64,000 nucleotides of DNA, from the NCBI RefSeq assembly GCF_045679555.1, contig NC_092091.1:11619918-11683917 (forward strand). The letters run 5' to 3'. This DNA is from Salvelinus alpinus. Its lineage: Eukaryota > Chordata > Actinopteri > Salmoniformes > Salmonidae. The position numbers and the translations under genes are program-made. Below, one piece after another: positions 20,461 through 31,009 of the stretch. Below the pieces are notes generated by a model, which saw nothing but the letters and a program-made list of their open reading frames with translations, was not told where the DNA came from and did no database searches. The first letter of the stretch is position 1. Every line of letters begins with the position of its first letter.

Positions 20461-20932
20461 TGTTAGGTTCTATATATCAGAGTAAGAACACGACGGACAC
20501 GATGAAAGCTTAAACCAACTTTATTCACCCCAAAGGATGGAACAGCTGAACAGACCAAGACATGATTCTACCAGTGGTGGTATATAGACCCCCATTTGGG
20601 GTGGATCTCCTCCTTCTCTCTAAACATCTCTGTTGCTAGGCAGGAAATTAAGTGACGCGGGCAATTTAAGTGACGTGTTCCTTCTCCCTTCACGTGAGCT
20701 GACCTGACCTCGGCCCCCTTCCTCACTAATACACATCTCTCTCCCCTTGTCAGTGCTGCCATGTGATCATCTTTCCTTCACTCAGTACATTCCTGGTTAA
20801 TTGCCTCCACCATATACATTCCTCCTACATTCCTCCTAACTTCTGGTTTAGACCCTAGACTATGGCACCCCTCATGTCTCTAGCATAACTAATGATGAAT
20901 AATATTTAAAGTTCAGAAATCCGAACCTATCA
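20461..20932 (-). mobile_element. Solo LTR, retrovirus-like (fossil), upstream of gene 1
   Basis: On the minus strand it begins TGATAGGTTC and ends GAACCTAACA, a short inverted repeat with TG...CA ends. Near its end lie a TATATA box and an AATAAAG polyadenylation-like signal. It is flanked by a 4-base ATAT repeat. The finTRIM upstream region on either side is continuous in the copies at 44230-44330 and 57065-57180, which lack it. It is a solo LTR with no coding part. The family is uncertain (endogenous-retrovirus-like or gypsy). Confidence 0.7.
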
Positions 20933-21139
20933 ATATATTCTAACAACTCACATTTGTTAGATTTATTCCATATCAAGGGCCCTAACCTAGGAACTAAAAT
21001 CTTTGTTTCCTTCTCAACATTGCATGCAGTTCTCTCCCTCCCCCCCTTCCTCTAACCCCTCCCTCGTTCCCTCCCTCTAACCCCACCTCTCTGGCAGAAC
21101 CAGGAAGTCCCCCCCCCCACCCCACAAACTATTTTCTGA

Positions 21140-21151
21140 GAAAACGAAACT
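21140..21151 (+). promoter_or_regulatory. ISRE upstream of finTRIM gene 1
   Basis: GAAAACGAAACT fits the interferon-stimulated response element GAAANNGAAACT exactly and lies 50 bases before the ATG at 21202. The same sequence and spacing occur at finTRIM gene 3. It would bind ISGF3 or IRF proteins; induction by interferon is known for many fish TRIM genes and is inferred here. Confidence 0.7.
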
Positions 21152-21201
21152 GATCTGTGTCTCTGTGTCATCTGTCTGTGTGAGAGTGAACAACCGTCCA
21201 A

Positions 21202-24197
21202 ATGGCTCAGCAGGGAGTTCTGCTGGACCAGGACCAGTTCTGTTGTTCTGTCTGTCTGGATCTACTGAAGGAGCCAGTCACTACTGTATGTGGACACAAT
21301 TACTGTAGAAGCTGTATTGAGGGCTGCTGGGATCAGGATGTTCTGGAAGGGGTCTATAGCTGTCCTCAGTGCAGAGAGACCTTCACTCCAAGGCCTAATC
21401 TGAGGAAAAATAACATGTTGGCTGGGCTGGTGGAGAAACTGAAGAAGACAGGACTCCAGGCTGCTCCCCCTCCTGCTCTGTGCTATGCTGGACCTGGAGA
21501 TGTGGCGTGTGATGTCTGCACTGGGACCAGAAAGCAGAAAGCCCTCATGTCCTGTCTGGTGTGTCTGGCCTCTTACTGTGAGACTCACCTCAAACCTCAT
21601 TATGAATCTCCTGCTTTGAAGAAGCACAAGCTGGTCAAAGCCACCACACAACTACAGGAGAAGATCTGCTCTCATCATGACAAACTGCTGGAGGTTTACT
21701 GTCGTACCGATCAGCAGTGTATCTGTTATCAGTGTTTGATGGATGAACATAAAGGCCATGATACAGTGTCAGCTGCAGCAGAGAGGACTGAGAAACAGGT
21801 AAGACCAGAACAACTTGTTGGTGACTGTCTGATAAACAAAGAATTAAAGATAGAGAAGGAACTAAGACTGTTTGAATATGAGATCATTCAAATTAAATCG
21901 ATCCTCAGCAGAACAAATATGAACACAACCGTGAGTATATTGATATGTTAACCCAGATTCTCCAAATGTATCACCATTTTCTAAAGTCAAACACTATTAT
22001 CATTCTGAATGCCCTTTTATGAGTCCAAAGTTCAGTCTCAACCCCTTGATACATGTAGTCCTACCATAAAAACTAGAATAATTCACATAGCAACATAGAA
22101 AATATAATATTGGAAAGGGACTTCCTCAAGATTGTAGACCTTCCTCTCTATGGGCCCTATGTCACATTACTATACTATTGATCTACTGGACTAATAAAGC
22201 TTGATAGCTCATTGAAGAGTGATTCTCCACAGAGGCAGCTGGGGATGAGTCAGCAGAAGGTCCAGCAGAGATTCCAGGAGAGAGAGAAGGAGCTGAAGGA
22301 GCTCCAACAGGCTGTGGAGTCTTTCAAGGTGAGTATTGTTGACCAGAGGAGACACACCATTTCACTTCTCTCCTCCAGTCAGAGAGAGAGGAGAGGGGCC
22401 CCTCTCCAATCCCACTGACGGGAACAGGCTGTCTGGACCCCTTTCAGAGAATAGACTGCTTAATGTAACCAACAGGATATGAACTCAGGTCTACCGCAGG
22501 AGAAACCAACACCTTGACTGTTACACCAAGACAACATTCCCTATTGGGCCGAGGGCCGACACTGATTTTGAAGTCGCAGGCGGGGCTACCTCATCACATA
22601 ACCATGAATAACCATGACTGACTCATGTCCCTTATACATTAACATGGAGCTCTCTCTCTCTCAATTCAATTAAATTCAAAGGGCTTTACTGGCATGGGAA
22701 ACATATGTTTACATTGCCAAAGCAGGTGAAATAGATAATAAACAAAAGTGAAATAAACAATCAGAAATGAACAGTAAACATTACACTCACAAAAGTTTCT
22801 AAAGAATAGAGACATTTCAAATGTTATAATTCAAGTGCAAACAGAGAGAGCCGTGCGCCAGACCGAGTTCTGGAGGTGAAATGGAAATGAATGAGGGAGA
22901 GTTAAGTGAGGTAAAAGGTGTGGTGAAGAGCTCAGAACCAGAGCCTGACATCAATGGACATGATAAAGAAGAATCTGGTGCAGTAGGAGTTACATTTTTG
23001 GAGAAAGTGGATCCATACCTTTTGGCAGATCAATTAGTGGTTTCAGGGTGGGTGGGAAAGGAGTTGGGTGCAGTTGAATCAGTGAAGGTAACCTAGGTAA
23101 CCTGTAGTGGACTTGTGATATTTGTTTGTGTTTCTTCTGACCAGAGGGAGTGGGCGCTCCGTGTCACGCAACTTGGGTCAAGATCTGTTTCTTGCTTCGC
23201 TCTCAAGAACAGGACACCATTGAAAGGAGTGATTTCTGGGGTAGTGTTAAGTGCGGAGGTGGAGCTATTGAAAAGGAAGATTCCTGGTGTTTGTGATGTC
23301 CGCCGTTTGGTGATACGCAGACCCGGTGGTGAGTGTGGTGAAACAGAGGAGTCACTCAGTCCTTTTGAGTTCTGAGTCTTTACCTGACAAAGTCATGTTA
23401 GGATATATCAGTTATCCTGTTAGAGTCTTTGTGTTGAATACACTGAGCTGTTTCAGGTGCAACGTTTATGGTCAAGTTGCAGCAGTTTGTAGGAGGGAGA
23501 TTCCAAGATGTGGGAAGTGTGCAGGAGGTCATGGGATAGAGGATTGTGTAGTTTTGGTGGATAAAGTTGTGTGTCAACTGTAGGGGTGTCCATGTTGCTG
23601 GGGATCAGAAGTGTCTGGTGAGAGAGAGGCAGGTTGAGGTGGATAGAGTCAGAGTAGTGCAGAAGGTGTCGTATGCTGAGGCAGTGAAGAAAGTAGAGGA
23701 GGATGGGTCAAGGGTGATGGATCCTGAGAGGATCCCTGTGAGTAGTAGATCTGTGCAGCACAGAGGGATAGGCCAACGAGTGATATATGCTTCAGTAAGG
23801 TTGGCTTCTTAGCGTTCATAGCAATGGTTATCAACTGTACCACAGAAATGGAATGTAAATTACAGGAAATAGATGTTGTGGTGGCAGCTGTAGAGAAGTA
23901 TTTGGTCATATGAGATTTGACTTCAGAAGAGTTCCAGGGTGTGTTGAGTGGTGGTGTCCCGTCCTCCCAGGTCGTTGGCATGGTGCAGGAGCAGATAGGG
24001 TCAAAGTAGTGGAATGGGGTAGTGGGTTTTTAATGACTGTAGGGTTAGTTGGAAGGGTGTTTTTTAGTATTATCATAATTCCCCCTTTTCCCATTTTGTA
24101 TCACAAAGTATCATGGATGTATGTTATAGTCCAGTTGGGGGCGGTAATGCAACATATTGGATGCCAACCGCCGTTAAACTCAAAAGAAGAAGAAACG

Positions 24198-24293
<96 letters not shown>

Positions 24294-27200
24294 CTTGTCT
24301 TCAGAAGCTGGACAGAATCCAGTATATAGCTTTAAGGATATGTATTGGTGCATTTAAATCAACATCTGTATGTGTCTTACTAGTGGAGGCAGGTGAGATG
24401 CCTTTGGATATACGGTGTAATAAATTGTCATTAGCTTATTGGGTTGAAAGGCTGTGAGGTTGAGCATCCCACTGCTACTGTTCTAGATGACTGTTGGGAA
24501 TATACTAGTAGACAAGGCAGTGGTTTTGGTTGGACAGTTGGAAAGCTTGCTGATGAGAGTGGTTTGAGGGAGTTGGAGGTTGGCCCTTCTGTGGTGATTG
24601 GGGATGTTCCTCCATGGTTACTCCCAGATCCTGTTGTTGATCAAACCTTGGTAGACAAAAGGAAAGATTGGTCAGAAGTCAGTGATGAAGGGAAACTGCT
24701 TGACAATTACATTGGTAGAAGTTGTTGTGATTTTTTACCACTTTTCAAATCAAATCAAATGTATTTATATAGCCCTTCTTAGATCAGCTGATATATCAAA
24801 GTGCTGTACAGAAACCCAGCCTAAAACCCCAAACAGCAAGCAATGCAGGTGTAGAAGCACGGTGGCTAGGAAAAACTCCCTAGAAAGGCCAAAACCTGAA
24901 CAGAATGTTCATCATGTTTTTTCTGTGTTGCCAGGGTAATGCCATTACTGTTGACGCCTTAGGGTTGAGTTTGAGTTTTACAAAATGATCAACAGTGTGG
25001 AGATGTTTCAGGAGGTATGGGGGCTCAGGGGGGCTGTCTGTACGGCTGGAGAGGAGGGGTTGGATGTACGGTTGGAATGTGGTGCTGGATGGTGTATTGT
25101 ACTGTGGTGTTGGGTACTGTATAATGTGGTGCTGGATGGTGTATTGTACTGTGGTGTTGGGTGCTGTATAATGTGATTGTGTGGAGGTTGTGGTGGCACG
25201 CAATGTGTTTTTAGGAGGGGGGGGTGTCAGTGTAATGAGGATGGCAAGTCAGTCTCTTTCCATCTCTCGCTCTCTCTACAGCACTCTACACAGTCAGCAG
25301 TGGAGGACAGTGATCAGATCTTTACTGAGCTGATCCGCTCCATTGAGAGAAGGCGCTCTGAGGTGAAGGAGCTGATCAGAGCCCAAGAGAAGGCTCAAGT
25401 GAGTCAAGCTGAAGGACTCCTGGAGCAACTGAAGCTGGAGATAGCTGAGCTGAGGAAGAGAAGCACTGAGCTGGAGCAGCTCTCACACACAGAGGATCAC
25501 ATCCATTTCCTCCAGGTAACTAACTGCCTTGTTACATGTGATATGAAATTATCTTAATGTGAAACTATTCATCTCAATCATTATGTTGTCCTGTCTCTCT
25601 GTCCCTCTCTCTCTCTGTCTGTCTCTCTATCTCTCTGTCCCTCTCTCTCTCTGTCCCTCTCTCGCTGTCTGTCCGTCTTTCTCGCTGTCTGTCCGTCTCT
25701 CTCGCTGTCTGTCCGTCTCTCTCGCTGTCTGTCCGTCTCTCTCGCTGTCTGTCCGTCTCTCCCTCCCTCTGTCCATCTCTCCCTCCCCCCCTCTGTCCGT
25801 CTCTCCCTACCTCCCTCTGTCCGTCTCTCCCTCCCTACCTCCCTCTGTCCGTCTCTCCCTACCTCCCTCTGTCCGTCTCTCCCTACCTCCCTCTGTCCGT
25901 CTCTCCCTACCTCCCTCTGTCCTTCTCTCCCTACCTCCCTCTGTCCGTCTCTCCCTATGTCTCTCTGTCCGTCTCTGTCCCTCTCTCTCTCTTTCCCTCT
26001 CTCTCTCTCTCTCTCTTTTTGTCCCTCTCTCACTCTGTCCCTCTCTCTCTCTCTGTCCCTCTCTCTCGCTCTCTGTCCCTCTCTCCCTCTCTCTCTCTGT
26101 TCTTCTCTCTCTCTGTCCCTCATTCTCTCTGTCCCTATCCCTCTCTGTCCCCGTCCGTCCCTGTTTCTATCCGTCCCTGTCCCTGTCTGTCCCTGTCCCT
26201 CTCTGTCCCTGCCCATCCCTCTGTGTCCCTCTCTCTGTTTCTTTGTCCCTCTGTCTGTGTGTCCCTCTCTCGGTCTCTCGGTGTCCCCCTCTCTGTCTCT
26301 GTGTCCCCCTCTCTGTCTCTCTGTCCCCCTCTCTCTGTCCCCCCTCTCTCTGTCTCTCTCTTTCCCCCTCTCTCTGTGTCCCCTTCTCTCTGTCCCCCTC
26401 TCTGTATCTCTCTGTCCCCTCTCTCTTTCCCCTTCTGCCCCCCTATCTCTGTCCCTCTCTCTGTCCCTCTCTCTGACCCTCCCGCTCTCTCTCTCGGTCT
26501 GTCTGTCTGTCTCCCTCTCTCTCTCTCTCTCCAGAGTTATCAGTCTCTCTCCAGTATCAGTGTATCTTCAGACTTACCCAGCATCGTTGTCCATCCTCTT
26601 CAGTACTTTGGAGATGTGAGTAAGACTGTGTCTGAACTGAGAGAGAAACTAGAAGACTTCCTTAAAGGAGAATGGACCAAGATCTCCACTACAGGTGTGT
26701 TGAAAATAATAAGAACATCAACTTTAGACCATTGAAAGTTCCCTACTAGTCATATACATGTGGAATATGGTATGATGATAACATTCCCTCTCTCTGTCAA
26801 TGTGTTTGTGTGTCTGTAGTGAATATAGTGGATGTTGTACTGCCTCCAGAGCCCAAGACCAGAGAACAGTTGTTACAATGTGAGTATCTTTATTGTGAAG
26901 TAACTAACAGTCTCTTTTTACTGACACTCCTAACAATCCCTCTAGAAATACACTGCTCAAAAAAATAAAGGGAACACTTAAACAACACAATGTAACTCCA
27001 AGTCAATCACACTTCTGTGAAATCAAACTGTCCACTTAGGAAGCAACACTGATTGACAATAAATTTCACATGCTGTTGTGCAAATGGAATAGACAAAAGG
27101 TGGAAATTATAGGCAATTAGCAAGACACCCCCAATAAAGGAGTGATTCTGCAGGTGGTGACCACAGACCACTTCTCAGTTCCTATGCTTCCTGGCTGATG

Positions 27201-28478
27201 TTTTGGTCACTTTTGAAAGCTGGCGGTGCTTTCACTCTAGTGGTAGCATGAGACGGAGTCTACAACCCACACAAGTGGCTCAGGTAGTGCAGCTCATCCA
27301 GGATGGCACATCAATGCGAGCTGTGGCAAGAAGGTTTGCTGTGTCTGTCAGCGTAGTGTCCAGAGCATGGAGGCGCTACCAGGAGACAGGCCAGTACATC
27401 AGGAGACGTGGAGGAGGCCGTAGCTCGCATTGATGTGCCATCCTGGATGAGCTGCACTACCCGAGCCACTTGTGTGGGTTGTAGACTCCGTCTCATGCTA
27501 CCACTAGAGTGAGAGCACCGCCAGCATTCAAAAGTGACCAAAACATCAGCCAGGAAGCATAGGAACTGAGAAGTGGTCTGTGGTCACCACCTGCAGAATC
27601 ACTCCTTTATTGGGGGTGTCTTGCTAATTGCCTATAATTTCCACCTTTTGTCTATTACATTTGCACAACAGCATGTGAAATTTATTGTCAATCAATGTTG
27701 GTTCCTAAGTGGACAGTTTGATTTCACAGAAGTGTGATTGACTTGGAGTTACATTGTGTTGTTTAAGTGTTCCCTTAATTTTTTTGAGCAGTGTATATAG
27801 CAATAGTAGATCTAATCAAACACTGGGTACCTATCTGACTCCTAATATTTCTCTGATTTGATCTCTGCTGTGCTCTAATCAAAGACAGGGTAGATACAGT
27901 ATCTGACTTAACTTATTGTTCTAACTCTCCTCATTGGTCTCTGGTCTGCTCTTCTCCCAGATTCCTGTCAGCTCACACTGGACCCAAACACAGCACACAC
28001 ACACCTCCCTCTGTCTAAAGGGAACAGAAAGGTGACCTATACAGACCAAGTCCAACCATATCCTGACCATCCAGACAGATTCACCAACTACAACCAGGTT
28101 CTGTGTAGAGAGGGTCTGTCTGGACGCTGTTACTGGGAGGTGGAGTGGAGTGGGGAGGATGTTGAAATAGCAGTCTCATATAAAGACATCAGCAGAACAG
28201 AGGAAGGTAATGATGGTGCATTTGGATACAATAACAAGTCCTGGAGTTTACAGTGCTCTAGTGATGGTTATTGTTTCAGACACAATAATGTTGAGACTAA
28301 AGTATCAGGCCCTCAGTCCTCCAGAGTAGGAGTGTACCTGGATCACAAGGCAGGTACTCTGTCCTTCTACAGTATCTCTGACACAATGACCCTCCTCCAC
28401 AGAGTCCAGACCACATTCACTCAGCCCCTCTATCCTGGGTTTTGGCTCAATGGTACTGCTGAGCTGGTTAAACTTTAG
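21202..28478 (+). CDS. ftr: finTRIM gene 1, intact, six exons
   Basis: Exons: 21202-21798, 22233-22328, 25282-25515, 26535-26694, 26820-26879, 27961-28478. All borders are GT-AG and the joined frame is 1665 bases, 554 residues plus stop. A C3HC4 RING uses C15, C18, C30, H32, C35, C38, C54, C57. A B-box1-like knuckle starts at C103/C106. B-box2 uses C156, H159, C167, D170, C175, C178, H183, H186. A coiled coil covers about 200-310 (exons 2-3), and PRY-SPRY covers about 383-554 with LTLDPNTAH and YWEVEWSG. It is a likely RING E3 ubiquitin ligase of the cytoplasm whose SPRY domain binds targets; finTRIMs are induced by virus infection. Intron 2 is full of LINE remnants, intron 3 is a pyrimidine repeat and intron 5 has a foldback transposon. 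TRIM16/TRIM25-like names are alternatives; the exact ftr number is unknown. Confidence 0.9.
22461..22535 (-). other. tRNA-like segment in intron 2
   Basis: On the minus strand it reads GTCTTGGTGTAACAGTCAAG then later GAGTTCATATCC, resembling the A and B boxes of a tRNA-derived SINE head. The copy in gene 2 (42712-42778) is clearer. It is too degenerate to be a working tRNA. Confidence 0.3.
22670..22840 (+). repeat. Dispersed repeat at the LINE border
   Basis: Contains GGCATGGGAAACATATGTTT and TTTACATTGCCAAAGCAGGT, a common salmonid dispersed sequence. It is also present in intron 2 of gene 2 (42440-42590) and gene 3 (55350-55530), always next to the LINE ORF1 remnant. Confidence 0.6.
22847..24198 (+). 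mobile_element. I/Nimb-type LINE remnant, ORF1 part
   Basis: Encodes, over several frames, an ORF1 (gag-like) protein. It starts [17 protein letters not shown], continues with [18 protein letters not shown] and [18 protein letters not shown], and then has cysteine-rich knuckles ([27 protein letters not shown]). Frame changes near 23040-23115, 23370 and 23570 break it. The first knuckle has Gln where CCHC knuckles usually have His. The segment ends near a GTTGGGGGCGGTAATGC block typical of a fish LINE 3' end. No endonuclease or RT core is present. Confidence 0.65.
24199..24289. repeat. TA dinucleotide microsatellite
   Basis: About 45 uninterrupted TA units inside the LINE remnant in intron 2 of gene 1. 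Confidence 0.98.
24290..24743 (+). mobile_element. I/Nimb-type LINE remnant, RT end and RNase H start
   Basis: Encodes [20 protein letters not shown] and [20 protein letters not shown], then [20 protein letters not shown] and [15 protein letters not shown]. This is the end of an RT thumb leading into an RNase H domain. The longer copy in gene 2 continues into FTDGSKDP, the RNase H start. The endonuclease and RT core are missing between this and the ORF1 part. RNase H after RT points to the I group of LINEs. Confidence 0.65.
24744..24901 (+). mobile_element. Short dispersed repeat (LINE/SINE tail type)
   Basis: Contains ATTTATATAGCCCTTCTTAG and AGTGCTGTACAGAAACCCAG, a widespread salmonid repeat. 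It interrupts LINE sequence and is absent from the matching place in gene 3. Confidence 0.6.
24902..25205 (+). mobile_element. L1/Tx1-type LINE ORF2 C-terminal remnant
   Basis: Matches the inverted segment at 53350-53610 in gene 3. There the coding text (HPWQGVVGAESMAGYRWRVL, VTQWRVLHGALATNSWLARV) looks like the zinc-finger tail of L1/Tx1-type RTs. It is degenerate here. Confidence 0.45.
25585..26534 (+). repeat. Pyrimidine-rich satellite filling intron 3 of gene 1
   Basis: Almost 1 kb of CTCTGTCC/CTCC-type repeats with the sense strand all pyrimidine plus scattered G. It ends directly at the exon 4 acceptor. The same intron is about 1.1 kb in gene 4, 264 bases in gene 2 and only 94 in gene 3. 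The long open frames it shows are repeat artefacts. Confidence 0.95.
26951..27793 (+). mobile_element. Foldback Tc1/mariner-type element in intron 5
   Basis: Both ends read CACTGCTCAAAAAAATAAAG-type sequence, flanked by TA. Arms of about 360 bases (26951-27320 and 27425-27793) are near-perfect reverse complements. The left arm continues into the start of a transposase with [20 protein letters not shown] and a helix-turn-helix ([20 protein letters not shown]), after which the inverted copy begins. Genes 2, 3 and 4 keep the empty site (AGAAATATATAGCAATAG), so the target duplication is TA. In the family as I recall it the right end differs, so the right half is a duplicated left end. It has no complete transposase. 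Confidence 0.85.
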
Positions 28479-28822
28479 TAGAGTCCACATAGATACTAGT
28501 CATGCTGGTGTAGTCTATAGCTGAGCTGGTTAAACTGTAGTAGTGTCCACATAGATACTAGTCATGCTGGTGTAGTCTATAGCTGAGCTGGTTAAACTGT
28601 AGTAGGGTCCACATAGATACTAGTCATGCTGGTGTAGTCTATAGCTGAGCTGGTTAAACTGTAGTAGGGTCCACATAGATACTAGTCATGCTGGTGTAGT
28701 CTATAGCTGAGCTGGTTAAACTGTAGTAGGGTCCACATAGATACTAGTCATGCTGGTGTAGTCTATAGCTGAGCTGGTTAAACTGTAGTAGGGTCCACAT
28801 AGATACTAGTCATGCTGGTGGT
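28457..28822 (+). repeat. 62-base minisatellite overlapping the stop codon of gene 1
   Basis: About six units. The first unit contains the last codons and stop of the gene (GAGCTGGTTAAACT then TAG). Later copies repeat that text in the 3' region. Homologous arrays follow genes 2, 3 and 4. Confidence 0.95.
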
Positions 28823-28849
28823 GATGGTCCCCAATGGTCTGTTTTTCTT

Positions 28850-30013
28850 TACAATAATTTGTCTCACTATATAGTTGAATTAAAATGTAATGTACTTATT
28901 TTTATTAAATACAATGTTTTAGTCTTGTACATTTCCATGAATCATGATGTATGGTGTTGATGTATATTGGTTGTCATTCAGAACCATTGATATGTTTTCT
29001 CAATTGGTTCTCTGTCTCTATGTAATTCTCCTCAGTGGCATTGAACAGGTAGTATCACTAACTAACTAACTAAACTATATAGGACGGACACAGATTAATC
29101 CTAGTCTAAAAAGTATGTTCAATGTAGATGTCCAGGAAACCGGCCCCAAATTTGGCATCTTTCATCCTCCCATACTGCTCAGTCCAGCAACATTAAACCT
29201 GTCCAGCAGGTGGTGATATTGACCAAACAATAAAACCAGCAGATATCTTGACTTGCCACTCAGTAATGTTCAGAATAGTACTTTAATATCATTGGAGATT
29301 GATGGTCTTTTTAATCCGCTATCCAGAGTCAGGAACAGATGAAGTTAGGTCTGCTACTGTTCAGTGATTAAATATGATTTATGGTGATGGGAAATAAAAA
29401 ATCCAACACTCAACTTCATCTAGTAATAGTTTTCCTTTGTTATTTATTCCAAGGTGTCTTTAACTTATAAATGGATTGTGTGGAGGTGAGCTAGTGGTGT
29501 GGCTGATAGAATATAATGAAAAGGGAGGATGGGAGGGGAAATGGGCAGATATATCAGACAGATGAGGGAGAGAAAGATTTTCATACAGGAGTTAGTGTCT
29601 CTGTTCCAAATAGCTCCCTATTCCCTGCGTAGTGCACTAGGCTTCTTTAGTATAGATCTAAAGTAGTGTTCTAGATGTTAGATTGTTTCTCCCTGTCATT
29701 ACAACATGACAATATGGTAATGACTTCAGTGGTTTCCACCTCTTTGTTGTTATTGTTATTTTGTTATGTGTGTTGTCAGGTTGTTCCTCTGTGTTCCTAA
29801 TTGAAAATCCATTAACAATGAATCACAAACAAATTATATTCCAGTTGTTTAGACAATTTCATGTCTGACATCCCCAAGTTCTGTTCAGACCTATTGAACT
29901 GGGTCACATTCTACATGGTGACTTGTATTGATAGTCCATACTGGACCTAACTGTGGTTAACCAGACTGGAGGGGTTCTGATCATATATTCCCTCATCTCC
30001 ACCTGATTATTAT

Positions 30014-30018
<5 letters not shown>
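28850..30018. other. 3' flank of gene 1, duplicated near genes 3 and 4
   Basis: No gene. An ATTAAA polyadenylation-like signal lies near 28904. Much of 28930-29960 is homologous, inverted, to 45690-46990 and partly to 59150-59600, for example the TCCCTATTCCCTGCGTAGTG block. This is flanking DNA copied along with the genes. Confidence 0.65.

Positions 30019-30095
<77 letters not shown>
30019..30095. repeat. CT dinucleotide microsatellite
   Basis: About 38 uninterrupted CT units. Confidence 0.98.
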
Positions 30096-30097
<2 letters not shown>

Positions 30098-30149
30098 AAT
30101 ACAGTAGTAGTCTGGAGGGAATAACAATGTCCCACTTTTGTATGTGCAA

Positions 30150-30550
30150 TTCATTATATTTAACCTTAATTTAACTAGGCAAGTCAGTTATTAAGAACAA
30201 ATTCTTATTTACAAGGATGGCCTTCCAAAATGTAAAATGCTTCTTGCTGTGACAGGGGCCTGGGATTTAAATAAATAAATAAATACATTATAAATATAGG
30301 ACAAAACACACATCACAACAAGAGAGACAACACAACACCACATAAAGAGAGACCTAAGACAACGACATAGCAAGGCAGCAACACATGACAACACAGCATG
30401 GTAGCAACACAACATAACAACAACATGGTAGCAACACAACATGGTAGCAGCACAAAACATGGGACAAGCATTACTGGGCACAGACAACAGCACAAAGGGC
30501 AAGAAGGTAGAGACAACAATACATCACACAAAGCAGCCACAACTGTCAGT
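30150..30550 (-). mobile_element. SINE-tail and associated dispersed repeat
   Basis: Begins with TTTAACTAGGCAAGTCAGTT and AAGAACAAATTCTTATTTAC, the tail shared with HpaI-type SINEs. It continues into A/C-rich text (GGACAAAACACACATCACAA and repeated CATGGTAGCAACACAACA) that is a common salmonid dispersed repeat. There is no tRNA-like head. Confidence 0.55.
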
Positions 30551-30559
30551 AAAAGTGTC

Positions 30560-30990
30560 CATGATTGAGTCTTTCCTATTCCCCCTCAGGAAACAAAAAA
30601 ACATTTGGCATGGGTCCTCAGATCCTCAAAAGGTTCTACAGCTGCAACATCGAGAGCATCCTGACTGGTTGCGTCACTGCCTGGTATGGCAACTGCTCGG
30701 CATCTGACTGCAAGGCACTACAGATGGTAGTGCGAACAGCCCAGTACATCACTGGGGCCAAGCTTCCTGCCATCCAGGACCTCTACACCAGGCGGTGTCA
30801 GAGGAAGGCCCTAAAAATTGTCAAAGACCCCAGCCAGACTGTTCTCTCTACTACCGCATGGCAAGCGGTACCGGAGCGCCAAGTCTAGGACCAAAAGGCT
30901 TCTGAACAGTTTTTACCCCCAAGCCATAAGACTCCTGAACAGGAAATCAACCCGGACTATCTGCATTGTTGTTTTCATGACATTGTTGGT
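30560..30990 (+). mobile_element. Rex1/CR1-group LINE fragment
   Basis: Encodes in shifted frames the C-terminal RT text ILKRFYSCNIESILTGCVTA and WYGNCSASDCKALQ, then AQYITGAKLPAIQDLYTRRC. It is 5'-truncated. Related fragments lie at 35640-36930 and 62840-63125. Confidence 0.75.
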
Positions 30991-31009
30991 GCTCTTCTAA
31001 AGTCACATC

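Noticed and set aside
25559-26735. Ser/Leu/Pro-rich and Arg/Glu-rich open frames
   Set aside because: Low-complexity pyrimidine satellite in intron 3 of gene 1.
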